NCBI GenBank assembly: GCA_014773175.1
Contig: VXCM01001351.1
Location: 62,001-126,000, forward strand
DNA: 64,000 nt
Reading direction: 5' to 3'
Origin: Lucifuga dentata
Lineage: Eukaryota > Chordata > Actinopteri > Ophidiiformes > Bythitidae
The notes below the pieces were generated by a model. That model did no database searches and had not been told where the DNA came from. It saw only the letters and a program-made list of their open reading frames with translations. A program made the position numbers and the translations under genes. Shown here piece by piece: positions 36,477 to 48,274 of this stretch; position 1 is the stretch's first letter, and each line of letters begins with the position of its first letter.

Positions 36477-36497
36477 CAGGTGAGAACATGTGGAGCA

Positions 36498-36518
36498 TGT
36501 GTGTGTGTGTGTGTGTGC
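36498..36518. repeat. (GT)n microsatellite
   Basis: About ten GT units, 20 bases downstream of the X-box. Confidence 0.9.
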
Positions 36519-39500
36519 TCTGGTGATGACATCATGCACTCCATGACGGTGAAATGGCAACAGCAGAAGGCAGTGGTGAGGGGGCGGACTCTGGGACCTC
36601 TATGTCATTTGTGCTTTGTTATGTTCAATTGATCCTCCTGAGCCACAAAGACCCAAGAGGAAAATGATATAGGGGAAAACAAATCATTTTGAGTGTAATG
36701 TTCCATAAATTTCCCCTGAAGTAAAAAAAAAAACAAAAAAACACTAATGCTAAGAAATTACTTTGAATTTGAATCAATCATCACAGCCAAAATTACAAAA
36801 TGAAAACAAAAATGAATCGTTAAGAGCTACATTAGACTTTAAACTCCCTCAGCCACTCCTTTATCACTTGCCTCTAGCTTGTTCATCAGCTTAAAACGGA
36901 CAATAGGAAGCACACTGAATAGGAAATAATTCCCACTCACCTGCCACTTAAACAGACTTCTCGTTTCCTGTTGTGCAGATGTGATTATACTGAGATTGAA
37001 AGCATTGGAAAGACTATTACAGACTTATTCAAGTTCACCTCTAACTCTCAGCAGGTATCTCCAAGGATGACCCTGCTTTTCAGAGCTAACAAAGCAACAG
37101 TATTTCCTATGAATAGCCAATGAATCAGCTGTCAATAGATCTATAGGAGGCTTTGATGCTCTAGTCCTCCTATAGTCCTAAAATTAGATGAGAAAATGAG
37201 GAAAATATACAGTATCCTAGAATCGTACAATGTTTTCCAGTGACGCACTCTGAACAGAGCTGAGCAAACACACAATAATCATATATTCCATATATTGCGG
37301 GTTGATTGATACGTTCTTCTGAGCCTATCATAGCAAGATCTAACTCAGAGTTGCTGCAGTTATTCTTCTCCCAAAGATGCTGGTTTTTAACTCAGTTTCA
37401 AGGAAAGACATCCTCACAACACCTCACATACTCTTACTCTGGAATTTACCAGTTATAATCATTTGTGCAAGACATTAATATTACTTCAACAAAAAAATAC
37501 AGCCCTTGCTCATTTTCTAATGCGTCAGGGTCAGAACTTTTCAGTCACGCCTCATATATGGATCTACAAATATGCAAATGTCCAGTGATGTAATTCATTG
37601 AATTTCTAATTAAATGAGTGAAGCGTGATGTTTGTCACAATCTTCTAAATTAATCCTTCACCTAATTTGCATGCATTCAAATGTCACCAGAGGTACAGTA
37701 ACTCAAAACGCATGGAAATTGCCACTGACTCCTTGCCAACACCAGACTTCTCCTTAGTCTTTATTAATCCCCAGTTCCTGGCCCCAGGCCATGGCGGGAA
37801 TGCGTACAGGAGGACAGCCGCGTGCCCTCGCTCAGCTGCCTCCTAATCTTCCTCCTAACTGCCTTACACAGACTCGCTCCGACCCCACGGCCCTGCCTGT
37901 GAGGTCCAGCCAATCTCTCCTCTGGTTCTCTCCTGCCCCCTAAAGCACAAAAATAGCAGAAGCCATGTTAAAATAATCTGGATACTCCCTGGTAACAGCT
38001 AGTCTGATGGGCCACTGACCAAAGCATCAGTGATAAATATATAAATACAACTTTCTAATAAGTTTCATTTAATAAAAGGCTCTTTGTATTCCATAGCTTT
38101 ATAATGCTTAATAAATCATGAAAAAAAAATCTCTTTTTTGGGTGGGTTCTTGGATTTCTCACTTTCTAATATAGAACTGATTATGAACAATAATAAAATA
38201 TTTGCACAGTCCCCAACTTCATGCCTTTTCTGTATTGTTTATTTTATTACACTCAGTTTCATGTATTTATAGTTGTTATCTTATTAATGTATGTTGCACA
38301 GATTGGTCCAAACTTAATTCAGTTATACAATGACAGTAAATTGAATCTTAAATCGTGATTTTTTTTGATAGTCATAAGCAATAGTGAGTTATTAATATAA
38401 GGTTTTTCCATTACAATAATCAACACATGTGCAGTTATAAATGTAAAACAAAACAAAAAACAAAAAAAAAAGAAAATCGTAATAAATGGAGGGAAGTTAT
38501 GATGAATTAAAGGGCAAAAAGACAAAGCAAGTTTCAGAGTGATTTTTTACAACCTGGCAACCCAAAATTAGTCTTATTAATGGTTTTTCAGTGATGAATA
38601 AAGCATCAATCAATATTATACAAAACTTCCTACCTAACATACAGCCTGAAGATTAACTCTTTATATTTAGCCACCAATATTTCAGGAAACTAAGGAAAAA
38701 ACATTAACTATGCTGTATGATGAACTTTACATTAAACTGTTTTGACTGTAATCTCTCTCATTGTTGGCTGGATGCTCTGAGGTGATAGAAGAGGGAAAAA
38801 TAGCATTTGGCAATCAAATATTCCCATGTCGCTGGTTGCTGATGTGCTTCTTTGAACCTTCTCAATTCATATGCATTCCTCTCCCAATAGGAGCTGTCAC
38901 TTTGTGTGGACATTGTCCCTTGAGTGTGTGTGGCTATAGGGAGCGTCTAATGTCCACTCTGGGCCACTTGTCCATGATGTGAATAGGAAGACAATGAAAC
39001 CCCCAGTGGCTCCCTCTCTCCATGACTCGACTAGGGTCTGATTTGCCTTGGCAAGGGGGACAGGGGCCCAAAACAAAGCTGAAGGAGTCTCCAGTGAAGG
39101 GGTGCAGAGGTCATCTTCAACACCCCACTAACAGCCCATCCTCTAGTTTGGACGTCCAAATGAGAAAAGGACACAGAGGCGTAGAGACAATGGGATAAAA
39201 GGGACTTCTGAAACCATTAAATTCTGAGGAAGTGATGGCCGTGAATGATGACAGAGAGTGAATAGAGACTCTTGAGGTGGGAGGTACGCTCCATTAATGA
39301 CCATGGATGCTCCATTATGGGAGCCCAGGGAGGTGGTGACGAGGTGGTACATTTTTCCCATTAGGCCTCTCCGCTCTGAATGAAGAGACAATTCTAGATT
39401 GATGCAGGAATCCTGGTCAAGACCGTAGAGACTCCACCGTCAACCTCAACACAGGGGGACAACCTGACACCACTCGGGCCCCTCGGTGGTAGGACGAGTC

Positions 39501-41187
39501 AAATTACTGTTTGCGTAATGTCAAGCCTTTCATAGCAGCTCTACAGGACACTTTGATTGATGGACTTTCCCTTTTACATGAATGTATGAGAGGATGTGGT
39601 CTATCATACTGTTCATGAGCGAGATAATGGATATGCCTCTAATTGGTGTGAGCAATTCAACTCATCAGTAATTCCTCTGCTTCTCGATCATCGTATCACT
39701 TTTTAGATGGGCATCCCTGGGTATTCATGGATACACTTAACGCTCATATGGAGGATATTAGAGACATAATAATTTATTGGGACAAGAACAGATTGTGCAC
39801 CCTAAGCAGATAATGTCATCCAATTTGAGGAGTTCAGAGCATTTGCCAAGACAAGTCAAACAAGCCAAAACATAATTTGTCTTGTTCTAATAATATACCA
39901 GTCTAAAGAAAAAATGTGTGAACACCATAAGGCCAAGTGCTTGCTTAGCACAGATGCATTGTGGATAGATTCTGGCCACGTGTCCTGGCATTCATGATGA
40001 CCACACATGAAAACTGTGTTTCACTGCTTGGCTAATTGTTGATGAAGGTGCATTTATGTCACATGGAAACTGTCTGCATTGTTTCAAATTTCCAGTGGTG
40101 CACGACTTGCAAGAGACCTTCAAATACAGTCTCCATGGCTGGCCATTTTCTATGTTGCCTCCTTCCCCGTGTTAAGTATAAACCAGCCTTAACATGCAGA
40201 GAGTCGAGCTTCAACTTGCAACCTGTATGCTCCTTTAACTTGAAAAGCAGGATTTTTCATTTAGCTTCTGAGTGTTTGGCATTTTGGAGATAAAAAGTTT
40301 TCATCTGACTTTGTGTTGTTGCTTTGCTCTTAGACTAACAATTTGTTATGAATTTAAATATTATTAATCAAGGAATGTCAGCTGTGTCTGCAGGTATCAT
40401 GAATACCTACACTGGAAATTAGTATAAATGGACAGATAAATGGCAGTCAAATAAATGGAAAAAGACTAATTATATGTGTGCATGTACTGTAGATGAGTTC
40501 TTATGTCATGCATCTTCACAAGAAAAGAAGAGTTTTAATCTCTAATACATTTAATAAGAAAATCAATCACAATTTGAATCTAGTGACAAAGTGAATGACT
40601 ACGCATGTCACAATAAGCCTTTATGAGCCTCTGCTTAGCAAATGAAAAAAAAAAGCAAATGAGGACTTTTATTTTTTTTTTTGCCTTTTCCATTTTCAAA
40701 GTGATAAAGCAACCCTTAAAGATTTGGAGTCTGCATTTTTCTTCCAAAAAGGCATGCGTATCTGCTGAGATGTTACTGCAGATTGGTGGTATAAAGCAGT
40801 GACATGCCTAGACTGCAATTATGTGCATTTAAATAGTCTGTTTTAAGGACAGAGGCCACATATATCTGAGAGCTTTAAAGCAACAGTCCACAACTGGCTG
40901 TGCTGCTGCAGTCAGCGCTGTCAAGGCTCTGAAAAATGTCAACTTTTTTTTTCATGCAGGGAAAAAATGCATGGGTCCAGCCAAAAATAGGCATTCCACG
41001 CTGTGAGGAATTACTTGCAGGATGACATTCTATAGCAGTTCTCCAGAGCTGCACGTGGCTTAAATCTCTCACAAACTTTGAGAAAAGATAAGAACACAGC
41101 CTACAAATTTAGAGCATACTGAGGCACATGCTTGAATCTGAGTCAACAAAACATCCAGGCACAAGTCCCTGTACATGTCAAGTCCAC

Positions 41188-41189
<2 letters not shown>
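36519..41189. other. Non-coding region, no gene recognised
   Basis: Unique sequence. The stretch at 37590-37720 carries TTCTAATTAAATG and CCTAATTTGCATGCATTC, and 39540-39720 carries CTCTAATTGG and CAGTAATTCC; both look regulatory but are unproven. A GC-richer patch at 37780-37950 shows no open frame of note. No gene or transposon ends seen. Confidence 0.4.

Positions 41190-41247
<58 letters not shown>
41190..41247. repeat. (CA)n microsatellite, longest in window
   Basis: About 29 uninterrupted CA units. The Val/Cys repeat frames on the minus strand are translations of it. Confidence 0.97.
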
Positions 41248-41251
<4 letters not shown>

Positions 41252-41479
41252 TATATGACGTGAAAGAGAAAGGCACTACAGGCTGAAGTGCACTTAAGAC
41301 ATCTCTAGGATTAAGTGTTTTACATGTTGCTGTCTCTGCACAGAAACACACTGAGAATGGGGAGATAATACGAAGCAAAATAAAATTTTTAAAAGTTCAT
41401 CAAATTTAAAATCAAATTTCAAAGGTTGAAGAGTAAATTGTATTAGTTACATCATATTACACACATTTCTATGTTCTTA

Positions 41480-41830
41480 TTCTAATTTTTATTTTAAACA
41501 TTTGATGTGCAAAACACATTCATTCACTTCTACTCTCCCTTGCTGCAATACTCCTGTGCACACTGAGTGAAAACAGACTGTTTTAGGTACTGTCTCTTTT
41601 AAGGCCCCCTCCCAAAAACCCCCCTCTNTGAGTGAAAACAGACTGTTTTAGGTACTGTCTCTTTTAAGGCCCCCTCCCAAAAACCCCCCTCTGTTCTGAT
41701 TGGTCATCTTGGCCAGGTTTGAGCTGGCAACAACAACAAACGCTGACCAAACACCTGCAAATCTTGTACTTGGTGGGTGTGTCTAATCAGGTGTGTAGAC
41801 AGGTAAATTCAAATGTGTTACATGATGATG
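41480..41830 (-). repeat. R2 interspersed repeat, copy c
   Basis: Reverse-complement orientation relative to copies a and b. Read on the minus strand it has GTAACACATTTG, GACACACCCACCAAGTA, CCAATCAGAACAGAGG, AGAGACAGTACC, CTGTTTTCACTCAGTGTGCA, TGCAGCAAGGG and GCACATCAAA. The MITE target position reads TCAA (TTGA at 41502-41505 on plus) and is unoccupied. It contains an artefactual duplication at 41564-41692. Confidence 0.75.
41564..41692. other. Likely assembly artefact: 64-bp duplication around N
   Basis: Positions 41564-41627 and 41629-41692 are identical and are separated by the N at 41628. The matching part of R2 copy a occurs once. I read this as unmerged contig ends. Confidence 0.9.
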
Positions 41831-42894
41831 TCACCATTAAAGGATAAATCAAAAACGCTCCTTTCTTAGATTTTAATTTGTTTTTTTTTTCTGGTCAGAT
41901 GTCACATCTATCAGTACATTTGCCTATATTACAAGTTCACCTTTAAGCCTTCAATGACTTGATTTTAATCTTTGAGTTCAAGTACAAAGCCATTATAGCC
42001 ATTATTAGAGACATTCAAATCTTAGTTTTAATCTTTAATCCAATATTTTACTTTATAAACAAGTTACATTTAGTTTTATGAATTGTGATTTACTTGAGTA
42101 GTGTTATTATAGACCCCTATTTAAAGTAGGGTAGATGTGAATTGGCACTGGAAAACTTCACGCTGAAAATACTGAATTGAAGAAAAGGAACACTAAAAAT
42201 AAAAATAAAAAAATTGGCATTTTATTAAAGCTGATTAAAAGAGGAAAATTTTACTGCTGATTAAAAAACTTCCTAAATCTGATCTGAAACAAAAACGTAA
42301 CCCCTTAACAAACTACCCTCTGCTCTACAGAGATGTGGCTAGTATTAATAACTTCTGTCTCACCTAACCTGGAGTAAACCATCTGATCAGGGGTTTAACT
42401 CAGGGGTGAGTAAAACAATGTAAGCTATACAACTAAACAATTAAAAATTATATCTATTGTCTTTGTCTTCAATTAAAAATTTAAATTAAAGTTTTGCATT
42501 TTATCACCTAAATGAAAGCACAGGAAGCAACTTCTGTAAATTTTAATTGAGAACAATTTTACCCACAATTCAAGATCTTGACAGCATCCAGCCTTTGCTC
42601 ACAGGTTCTAACGACACACACCCGTTTTCACTTTATCACTTAACGAGCAAATTACCTGCAACAGCACAGCAATCAGAACTAAGAAAATATTACACAAAAT
42701 GTTATACATTAATCTAAACAAACTCAAACAGAGTCATTTTGACCACATTTTAATCATAACTCCAATAAATATACAAACTGAAGTAATATTCCCTGTTCAT
42801 ATTTGGACCATAAATGTACTTTTATGTGACATTTTGGTTAGAAGTTCTATATATCTGTTGTCTCCCAAGACACGTTTATATACAAATAAAATGC
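41831..42894. other. Non-coding AT-rich region
   Basis: AT-rich unique sequence with no gene, repeat end or RNA recognised. Confidence 0.4.
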
Positions 42895-43127
42895 TTAAAG
42901 GACCATACCGTTATTTTGCATGTTTGAGCCTAATATGTTGAATTTTCATATGTTACATTACTGACAATCATTTCCCAAAGGATAAAACTGTATTAGTTCA
43001 GCTTTCCTGACATTTTGTAAAATCTCTTAATCTTTCAAAATAAAATATTACCATAATAATAACATAATAATATAATGATAATAATAACATAATACTGACA
43101 TGCAAAATGGCGAGTATGGTCCTTTAA
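42895..43127 (-). mobile_element. TTAA MITE, copy 5 (deleted)
   Basis: Perfect TTAA at 42895-42898 and 43124-43127. The left end is the family's right arm (continuing into AGGATAAAACTGTATTAG and AATCTTTCAAAATA), so the copy is reversed. Most of the interior is gone. In its place is about 55 bases of AATA-rich sequence (43041-43095), and only about 22 bases of the other terminal repeat remain (TGCAAAATGGCGAGTATGGT...). Confidence 0.88.
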
Positions 43128-43134
43128 TGCTTCA

Positions 43135-43403
43135 AGTAACAGGTTTTCACTCTAATAACATTCTGGGAAGGTTTGTGGAAGGTTACAAGAGCAATTCATT
43201 GCCAAGAAGGGTTCCTTGGAAAATTTTATTGAAGTATCCATAACATTCCCATTTTGGGAAAACAAAAGGGTTGCAGAACATTCCTGAGAAGTTCTGTATT
43301 GGTTTTGTAAAGATAACCAAATCCAAAGTTCTAGGAAATGTTTCACAGAAGTTTTGTAAAGATTGTACAAAAGTAACCAAATGATACCAGATTTTCTATA
43401 AGG
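43135..43403 (+). repeat. R3 interspersed repeat, copy a
   Basis: The part from 43242 matches 47247-47408: AACATTCCCATTTTGGGAAA, AGAAGTTCTGTATTGGTTTT, AAAGATAACCAAATCCAAAG, AAGTAACCAAATGATACCAG and ATTTTCTATAAG are shared with few differences. The upstream part (43160-43240) has CATTCTGGGAAGGTT phrases resembling the end of copy b. It is non-coding with no defined ends, and lies just downstream of MITE copy 5. Confidence 0.7.
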
Positions 43404-43430
43404 TTATATATATATATACGTATATATACG

Positions 43431-43463
<33 letters not shown>

Positions 43464-43475
43464 ATATATATNTAT

Positions 43476-43509
<34 letters not shown>

Positions 43510-43517
43510 ATATATAT
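43404..43517. repeat. (TA)n tract with palindromic flanks and N
   Basis: Long TA repeat with CG and CA interruptions and an N at 43472. The flanks AAGGTTATATATA and TATATATAACCTT are inverted, so the whole tract is a large imperfect palindrome. Confidence 0.9.
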
Positions 43518-44009
43518 GAAACTTTATATATAACCTTTCCTTTTAAATGTTGAAGGTTTTCAAATTTGTTTTCATATAAAATGAAAGTATGATGGTTTAG
43601 GTTAGACCAGGTTAGTTAATTAAAAAGATGTTAATTTCCTGTATCCTCGACATCCTATCTGTTACTGAGGAAAATAACTGCTGCAGTGAAAACCTGAATT
43701 ACTTTTAGAGTGAAATGCAAGCAATTCACTAGTGAAGGAGAAAAATTAAATGAGAGCTAATTTAATGAAAAGATCTGAATTTTTGTATTGGTCTTGTACA
43801 AAATTTGTAAAATGGCACTCGCACACATTACACACTCAACCTTGGCAGTATGATGGCACAGCATTTCCAGATTTGGATTTGAAATTGTGTTTAGTATGTA
43901 TTAAGAGTGTGAGGTTATGCCGAAGACATTTTTCTCCCAGCGTTTGTTTGAGATGGGAGGAAAGCGAGGTGCGTTCATTAGCTTGAGGATTTATCTGATC
44001 AAAGCAAAC

Positions 44010-44270
44010 GTACGAAAGCCTCCAACATGGGAGTGCTGCCTGTCTGCAGATGGAGATCCTGCTGCTGCAGACTTAAACAGGCAGCACAGGGAGTAATGGG
44101 AGAGTCTGCTTGGTGTTAGCACTAAACATATCGATTGCTAATGCTGATATGCTAATCACAATTCCCTTGTTGGCTCATGGATTTCGCTGAGAAAATGAGC
44201 TATTTAATACAGGTCATGTTCCACCGCTGGGATAGAAATCGATGAGAAACATGGCCGAGTTAAACTGCTT
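44010..44270. promoter_or_regulatory. Candidate conserved enhancer, POU/SOX-like motifs
   Basis: Complex sequence with ATCGATTGCTAATG, a POU-type ATGCTAAT (44149-44156), a SOX-type CCTTGTT (44165-44171), and paired CTGCTGCAGAC and CAGGCAGCA phrases. POU and SOX sites about ten bases apart are a known enhancer arrangement. The call rests on motifs only. Confidence 0.28.
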
Positions 44271-45849
44271 TGATTAGAATAGGCAATAAGGTGAATCTTC
44301 AGGAAAACGAGGCTTGAAATCTAAAAATTCAGGGTCAGTTAGGGTCTTTCAGTATAAATTGTAACGTAAAAATAGGAATTGAAGAAAGTGAAGAGCTTGT
44401 TTTGAGATTATTCAGCCTAGTTTTGGAAAATTCTTCAAACTCACTCTATAAGTGACAGTCCATTTGATTGCATGCATGCTAACCTTTTCACAAGCAAGTA
44501 TTAGCAGTCCTGTTTTGACAATTACCCCTAAAATGAACAAAATTAAAAGGCACATAATCTAGTGTCAAGCATTTTTAACTTGAAAGACAAGATTAATGCT
44601 TTATCACCAGTTTTGAGGTCAGACAGCATTTTATCAGTGTTCCATTTTAGCCTTGTTTTTTGTTTAAAGTTTTAGCATTCAGGCTAACTTTTGTTAAGCA
44701 AACTGTTTTAAGACATTAATTTCTAAAATGAAAGGAATTAAAAGACAAATTATTTAATTTCAAGGACCTTTAACTTCTAAAGTTTCATTGCTTCCTTTCT
44801 TCTTCATGACTAAGTTTTAAGGTCAGATTTTTTTCCATGATGCTAGATTTTTAGGCTACCTTAAATCTTACTAAGCCATTTTTGCTCACTTCATTGGTAT
44901 ATTTTGATTTTGATACTTGAAAATTTCAGAATATTTTCCATGTTTGGGGATTCTTTATGAAAGCAGCAACAATCTATTGGTGAGTGATATAAATGTAATT
45001 TCCCATAGCTTGGTGATAGACTCGTTTTCAAGCTAATGAGAAATTATTTTTTTTAGCGTTTCCAGGAAACAAACGATATTGCACAGTATTCCACAGAGTA
45101 AGCTTATTTTTTTAAGTATCTTTGTTTGTTAATTAAATTGGGAATTTGCTTTTGTGTCCAGTGCACTGTGGCATACATAATTTAATTTTCCATTTTCCCC
45201 CTCCCCCCTTCCCTCCTCCCCTCCCATGATGGGTGTCATGGCTCTCGTCTGGGTGAACTGAACCACTTTTGATTTTGCTGTAATTAAAGTAGACTGAAAG
45301 ACAATTAGTTAGGTCTAATTTCCAGGATGGCACTGGTCTTATATTCCCCTTTGAACCAGAGGTCACGACACCAGCCTGACATAGAAAGCTGTGTTGGGTG
45401 CGTACAGACAGCAGGGGGGAGAGGTCATCCACACTGTCAGATGCCTTTGATTTCTAAAAGGCCTTGTTTGTAGTGATTTGACATCCTTTTTCAGATTTGT
45501 TGTCACACGTAACAGTTGTGATGTGGCCAAAGTTACAAAACGCAACTTGACCACTGAAGGCTCCATTGTTTTTATACTGCAAAAACTTGATCTTATCAAT
45601 AACTGGGTCCAAAAATTTGTATTTTCGAGAGAATCTGTCAGAGCAGAGACATTACTGCAGCCTGTTTTCAATACAAATCAAGCAAAAATGCCAAAATTTA
45701 ACATGTGATTTTGTTGCAAACTAAAGAGGGTTAATTCTTGATGATATGTGAAACCAATTCTTCAAATAAATACAGCATACACACAGCAGCCATCTTGTGT
45801 AAGTATAGAGCTGACTATAGACTCCAAAGTTTAAACTGTTGATTGAGGC

Positions 45850-46140
45850 ACTGGAGTCTGAGGTCTTTCATTTAGCAAATGTTATTAAATGGCTAACCAT
45901 TAGTTTGTTATTTAGATGCTTATTGAATTGGACTTTGCGTGGTGTTGATTGTCAAAACACTAATGATTAGCAATTATCTAAAATGCTGGCATTTGGATTC
46001 CAAACGGTTCGCATGATCCAAGAATGTGTCCAAGTTAAGCTAAACGCCCAGTGCCATCCTTTTTGTTACCAATGAAAGTGCCCTCACTAATAAAGAAAGC
46101 CCTTCATCTTCATTAAGGAGAGGTGACCTGTTTGTGTTCT
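45850..46140. promoter_or_regulatory. Candidate conserved enhancer, homeodomain-rich
   Basis: Long complex non-repetitive block with AACCATTAGTTTG, ACTAATGATTAGCAATTATC, CACTAATAAAG and TCATTAAGGAG. Homeodomain-type cores recur across the block. There is no open frame and no repeat signature. The call rests on motifs only. Confidence 0.25.
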
Positions 46141-46896
46141 TATTGTTTTCTTGCCTCATTAAGGTCTTCACGTCTATTCGTTTCCCCTCAGAGTCTCAGC
46201 TACTAAGTGCAAGGAAAGACTGGAAATCAGCGTTCAACAACTCTAAAATACAGATGCCACACTGCAAATAAATGTTCCCATTACTTCAAATATAACACTG
46301 AATTACAAATTGCATATGTGTTTTAGTTTTCCAAGAAAATAAAGGAACTTGTTTTTTAAATCAATATGACATTGAAGTATAGTCCATTTCAGTCCAGCAA
46401 CATGCAGCCATATACATTAACATACATCTATAATGAAGTGTATTGACAAGCTCATTAGATTGAGTTACTTATTAAATCAACTCAGACTACATCATCTTGT
46501 GAGATCCTTACAAGATATCATATCAACTGTCTCAAATTTCATGTTATTATTACTAATATTCCAACTCAAATGGTTTTCGGTCTATTGAATATACAGTATA
46601 TGTAAATATGTATGTGCACATGTCATCAGATGCTCAAAGTTTACGGTCAGAGCACACACACAGAACGGGTCGTCTGGAAACAAACATGCATCAAACAGCA
46701 ATTACAGCAATCAGCTGCCATCTGACACAGATTGTTGGAGAATATTTTGAAAAAGAAACTTTCAATTTAAAAAACTCAGAGCAGGTTTTAGGTGTTTTGA
46801 GTTTAGATAGAAAATATCTTATATTTAGTTCAAAAAAAAATTTCAATAAAATTCATTTTCAGGTGACAACTGCATATTTTCAGCTGTTAATGAGTC

Positions 46897-47244
46897 TTAC
46901 AGGACCATACAAGCCATTTTGCATGTTTGAGCCTAATATATTCATTTTCATACGTTACATTACTGACAACCATTTCTCAAAGGATAAAACTGTATTTCAG
47001 CTTTCCTGATNATTTTCATACGTTACATTACTGACAACCATTTCTCAAAGGATAAAACTGTATTTCAGCTTTCCTGATATTCTGCAAAATCTGTTAATCT
47101 TTCAAAATCAAATATTCAAGAAATACACCCACATTAAAAATCAATGTTTCACCTGCTAATAGTTAAGTAGCCTTATGAAGTCACGGACGTTTAACGCAGG
47201 TTTTCTTTTGGGACTATATTCCCTGATGGAGACACATTCACTCC
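46897..47244 (-). mobile_element. TTAA MITE, copy 6 (truncated)
   Basis: The left border is TTAC then AGGACCATAC, so the target site is one base off TTAA. The arm is the family's right end in reverse, followed by AATCAAATATTCAAG, TCAATGTTTCACCTGC and TTTTGGGACTATATTCCC. Homology stops at CATTCACTCCA (47244), about halfway through the element, where R3 sequence begins. An artefactual 67-bp duplication around the N at 47011 inflates its length. The 133-codon frame starting at 46608 runs into it and is not a gene. Confidence 0.85.
46944..47078. other. Likely assembly artefact: 67-bp duplication around N
   Basis: Positions 46944-47010 and 47012-47078 are identical and flank the N at 47011. No other MITE copy repeats this piece of the terminal arm. 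Confidence 0.9.
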
Positions 47245-47600
47245 AGAACATTTCCATTTTGGGAAAACAAAATGGTCACAGAACATTCCAGATAAGTTCT
47301 GTATAGGTTTTGTAAAGATAACCAAATCCAAAGCTTCAGGAAATGTTTCCTAGAAGTAATGTAAAGGTTTTACAAAGGTAACCAAATGATACCAGATTTT
47401 CTATAAGATTTCATAAATATGACCAAAAGGAAACCCTCTGGAAACATTCCTTCGAAGATAATTCCACAACCATGACAGAAAGTACATAGAAACCTTCTGG
47501 GAACGTTCTTGGAACTATTAAACTACAGCTGAAGTTTCTTTAAAGGTTATATTACAAATTGAAATTCTTTAGGGAAAGTTGTGGGAACTTTAGCTGCTTG
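47245..47600 (+). repeat. R3 interspersed repeat, copy b
   Basis: Starts exactly where MITE copy 6 breaks off. It matches 43242-43403 over its first 160 bases, then continues with GGAAACCCTCTGGAAACATT, AAACCTTCTGGGAACGTTCT and AGGGAAAGTTGTGGGAAC. These phrases recur in degenerate form, suggesting an internally repetitive element. Non-coding. Confidence 0.68.
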
Positions 47601-47661
47601 TATATGGATTTACACATTATGCAACAAACCTAGTAACGGCATAGATAACTTCTAATGATGA

Positions 47662-47675
47662 GTTGTCATGACAAC
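47662..47675. promoter_or_regulatory. Palindromic X-box-like site
   Basis: GTTGTCATGACAAC is a perfect 14-base palindrome, one base per half away from the RFX consensus. Like the site at 36463 it is followed by CAGGTGAG. It may be a diverged X-box. Confidence 0.25.
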
Positions 47676-48274
47676 CAGGTGAGGCTAGCTTCCAGTGGAC
47701 TGTACTGTACAAATTCCAACATCGTCCTGTTTCTGTATTTACTGTTGTTGCTGACAAACAGCGATATTGACAGTGGCATGTCAGGAAGCAAACGCCTGTA
47801 AAATTGAAATCCACATGACGCGACAACATGAGCTGCTTCACGGAGGACCAGTTTCACAGTTATTACCGCTTCCATTCTGCAAAAGTGTCAACATGTTGGT
47901 CTGGAGAGAAGCAAGAAAACATGACCCCAGCCGTGACATCCCGACATATGCTGATACACAGGAAACAAACCCGTCCAACTCTGGAATTTTTTCCCAACAT
48001 GTGCTCCGTTCTTTGAAGTATGTTCTATACTCCGAGAAAACGTTAAGAGAGTAAAACATCTGGACAACAGCAACAACAGCCCTTCATCTGTTTCTAAAGA
48101 TGAACACAGGTTAAGTGTACTGGCAAGGAAAGATGAAGGATCCCTCCTGCATGGCCTTGATTTACATGGAGTCAGCAGATCTCAAGGGTGAAGTGACGCA
48201 ACAGGATGGAAATGCACCCAAAGGTCCTGCAGGTCATGAGCTCATCACCCAGACACAAACACAGACCCACAGAG
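47676..48274. other. Non-coding region, no gene recognised
   Basis: Several overlapping open frames on both strands (47617-48076) have no recognisable domain. Frames open on both strands across the same bases suggest low stop density by chance. Confidence 0.4.

Larger units (their letters stand above)
43518..46896. other. Non-coding region with candidate regulatory blocks
   Basis: No gene recognised. It contains the candidate blocks 44010-44270 and 45850-46140 (separate entries), a C-rich pyrimidine tract at 45190-45224, and sequence at 45225-45350 with TGTAATTAAAG and ACAATTAGTTAGG. The piece at 45573-45650 starts CTGCAAAAACTTGATCTTAT and may be a fragment of the CACTGCAAAAAC repeat seen at 61938. 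Confidence 0.4.

Noticed and set aside
36397..36479. 83-base exon-like segment between TTTCCAG and CAGGTGAG
   Set aside because: It is open in one frame, but the peptide is unrecognised and the donor-like bases adjoin a perfect X-box. Regulatory reading preferred.
11935..38570. Shared phrase ACAACCTGGCAACCC near 11960 and 38551
   Set aside because: The similarity does not extend far enough on either side to define a repeat family.
46608..47009. Longest open frame in the window (133 codons, plus strand)
   Set aside because: It runs into MITE copy 6 and its artefactual duplication, and has no domain or splice context.
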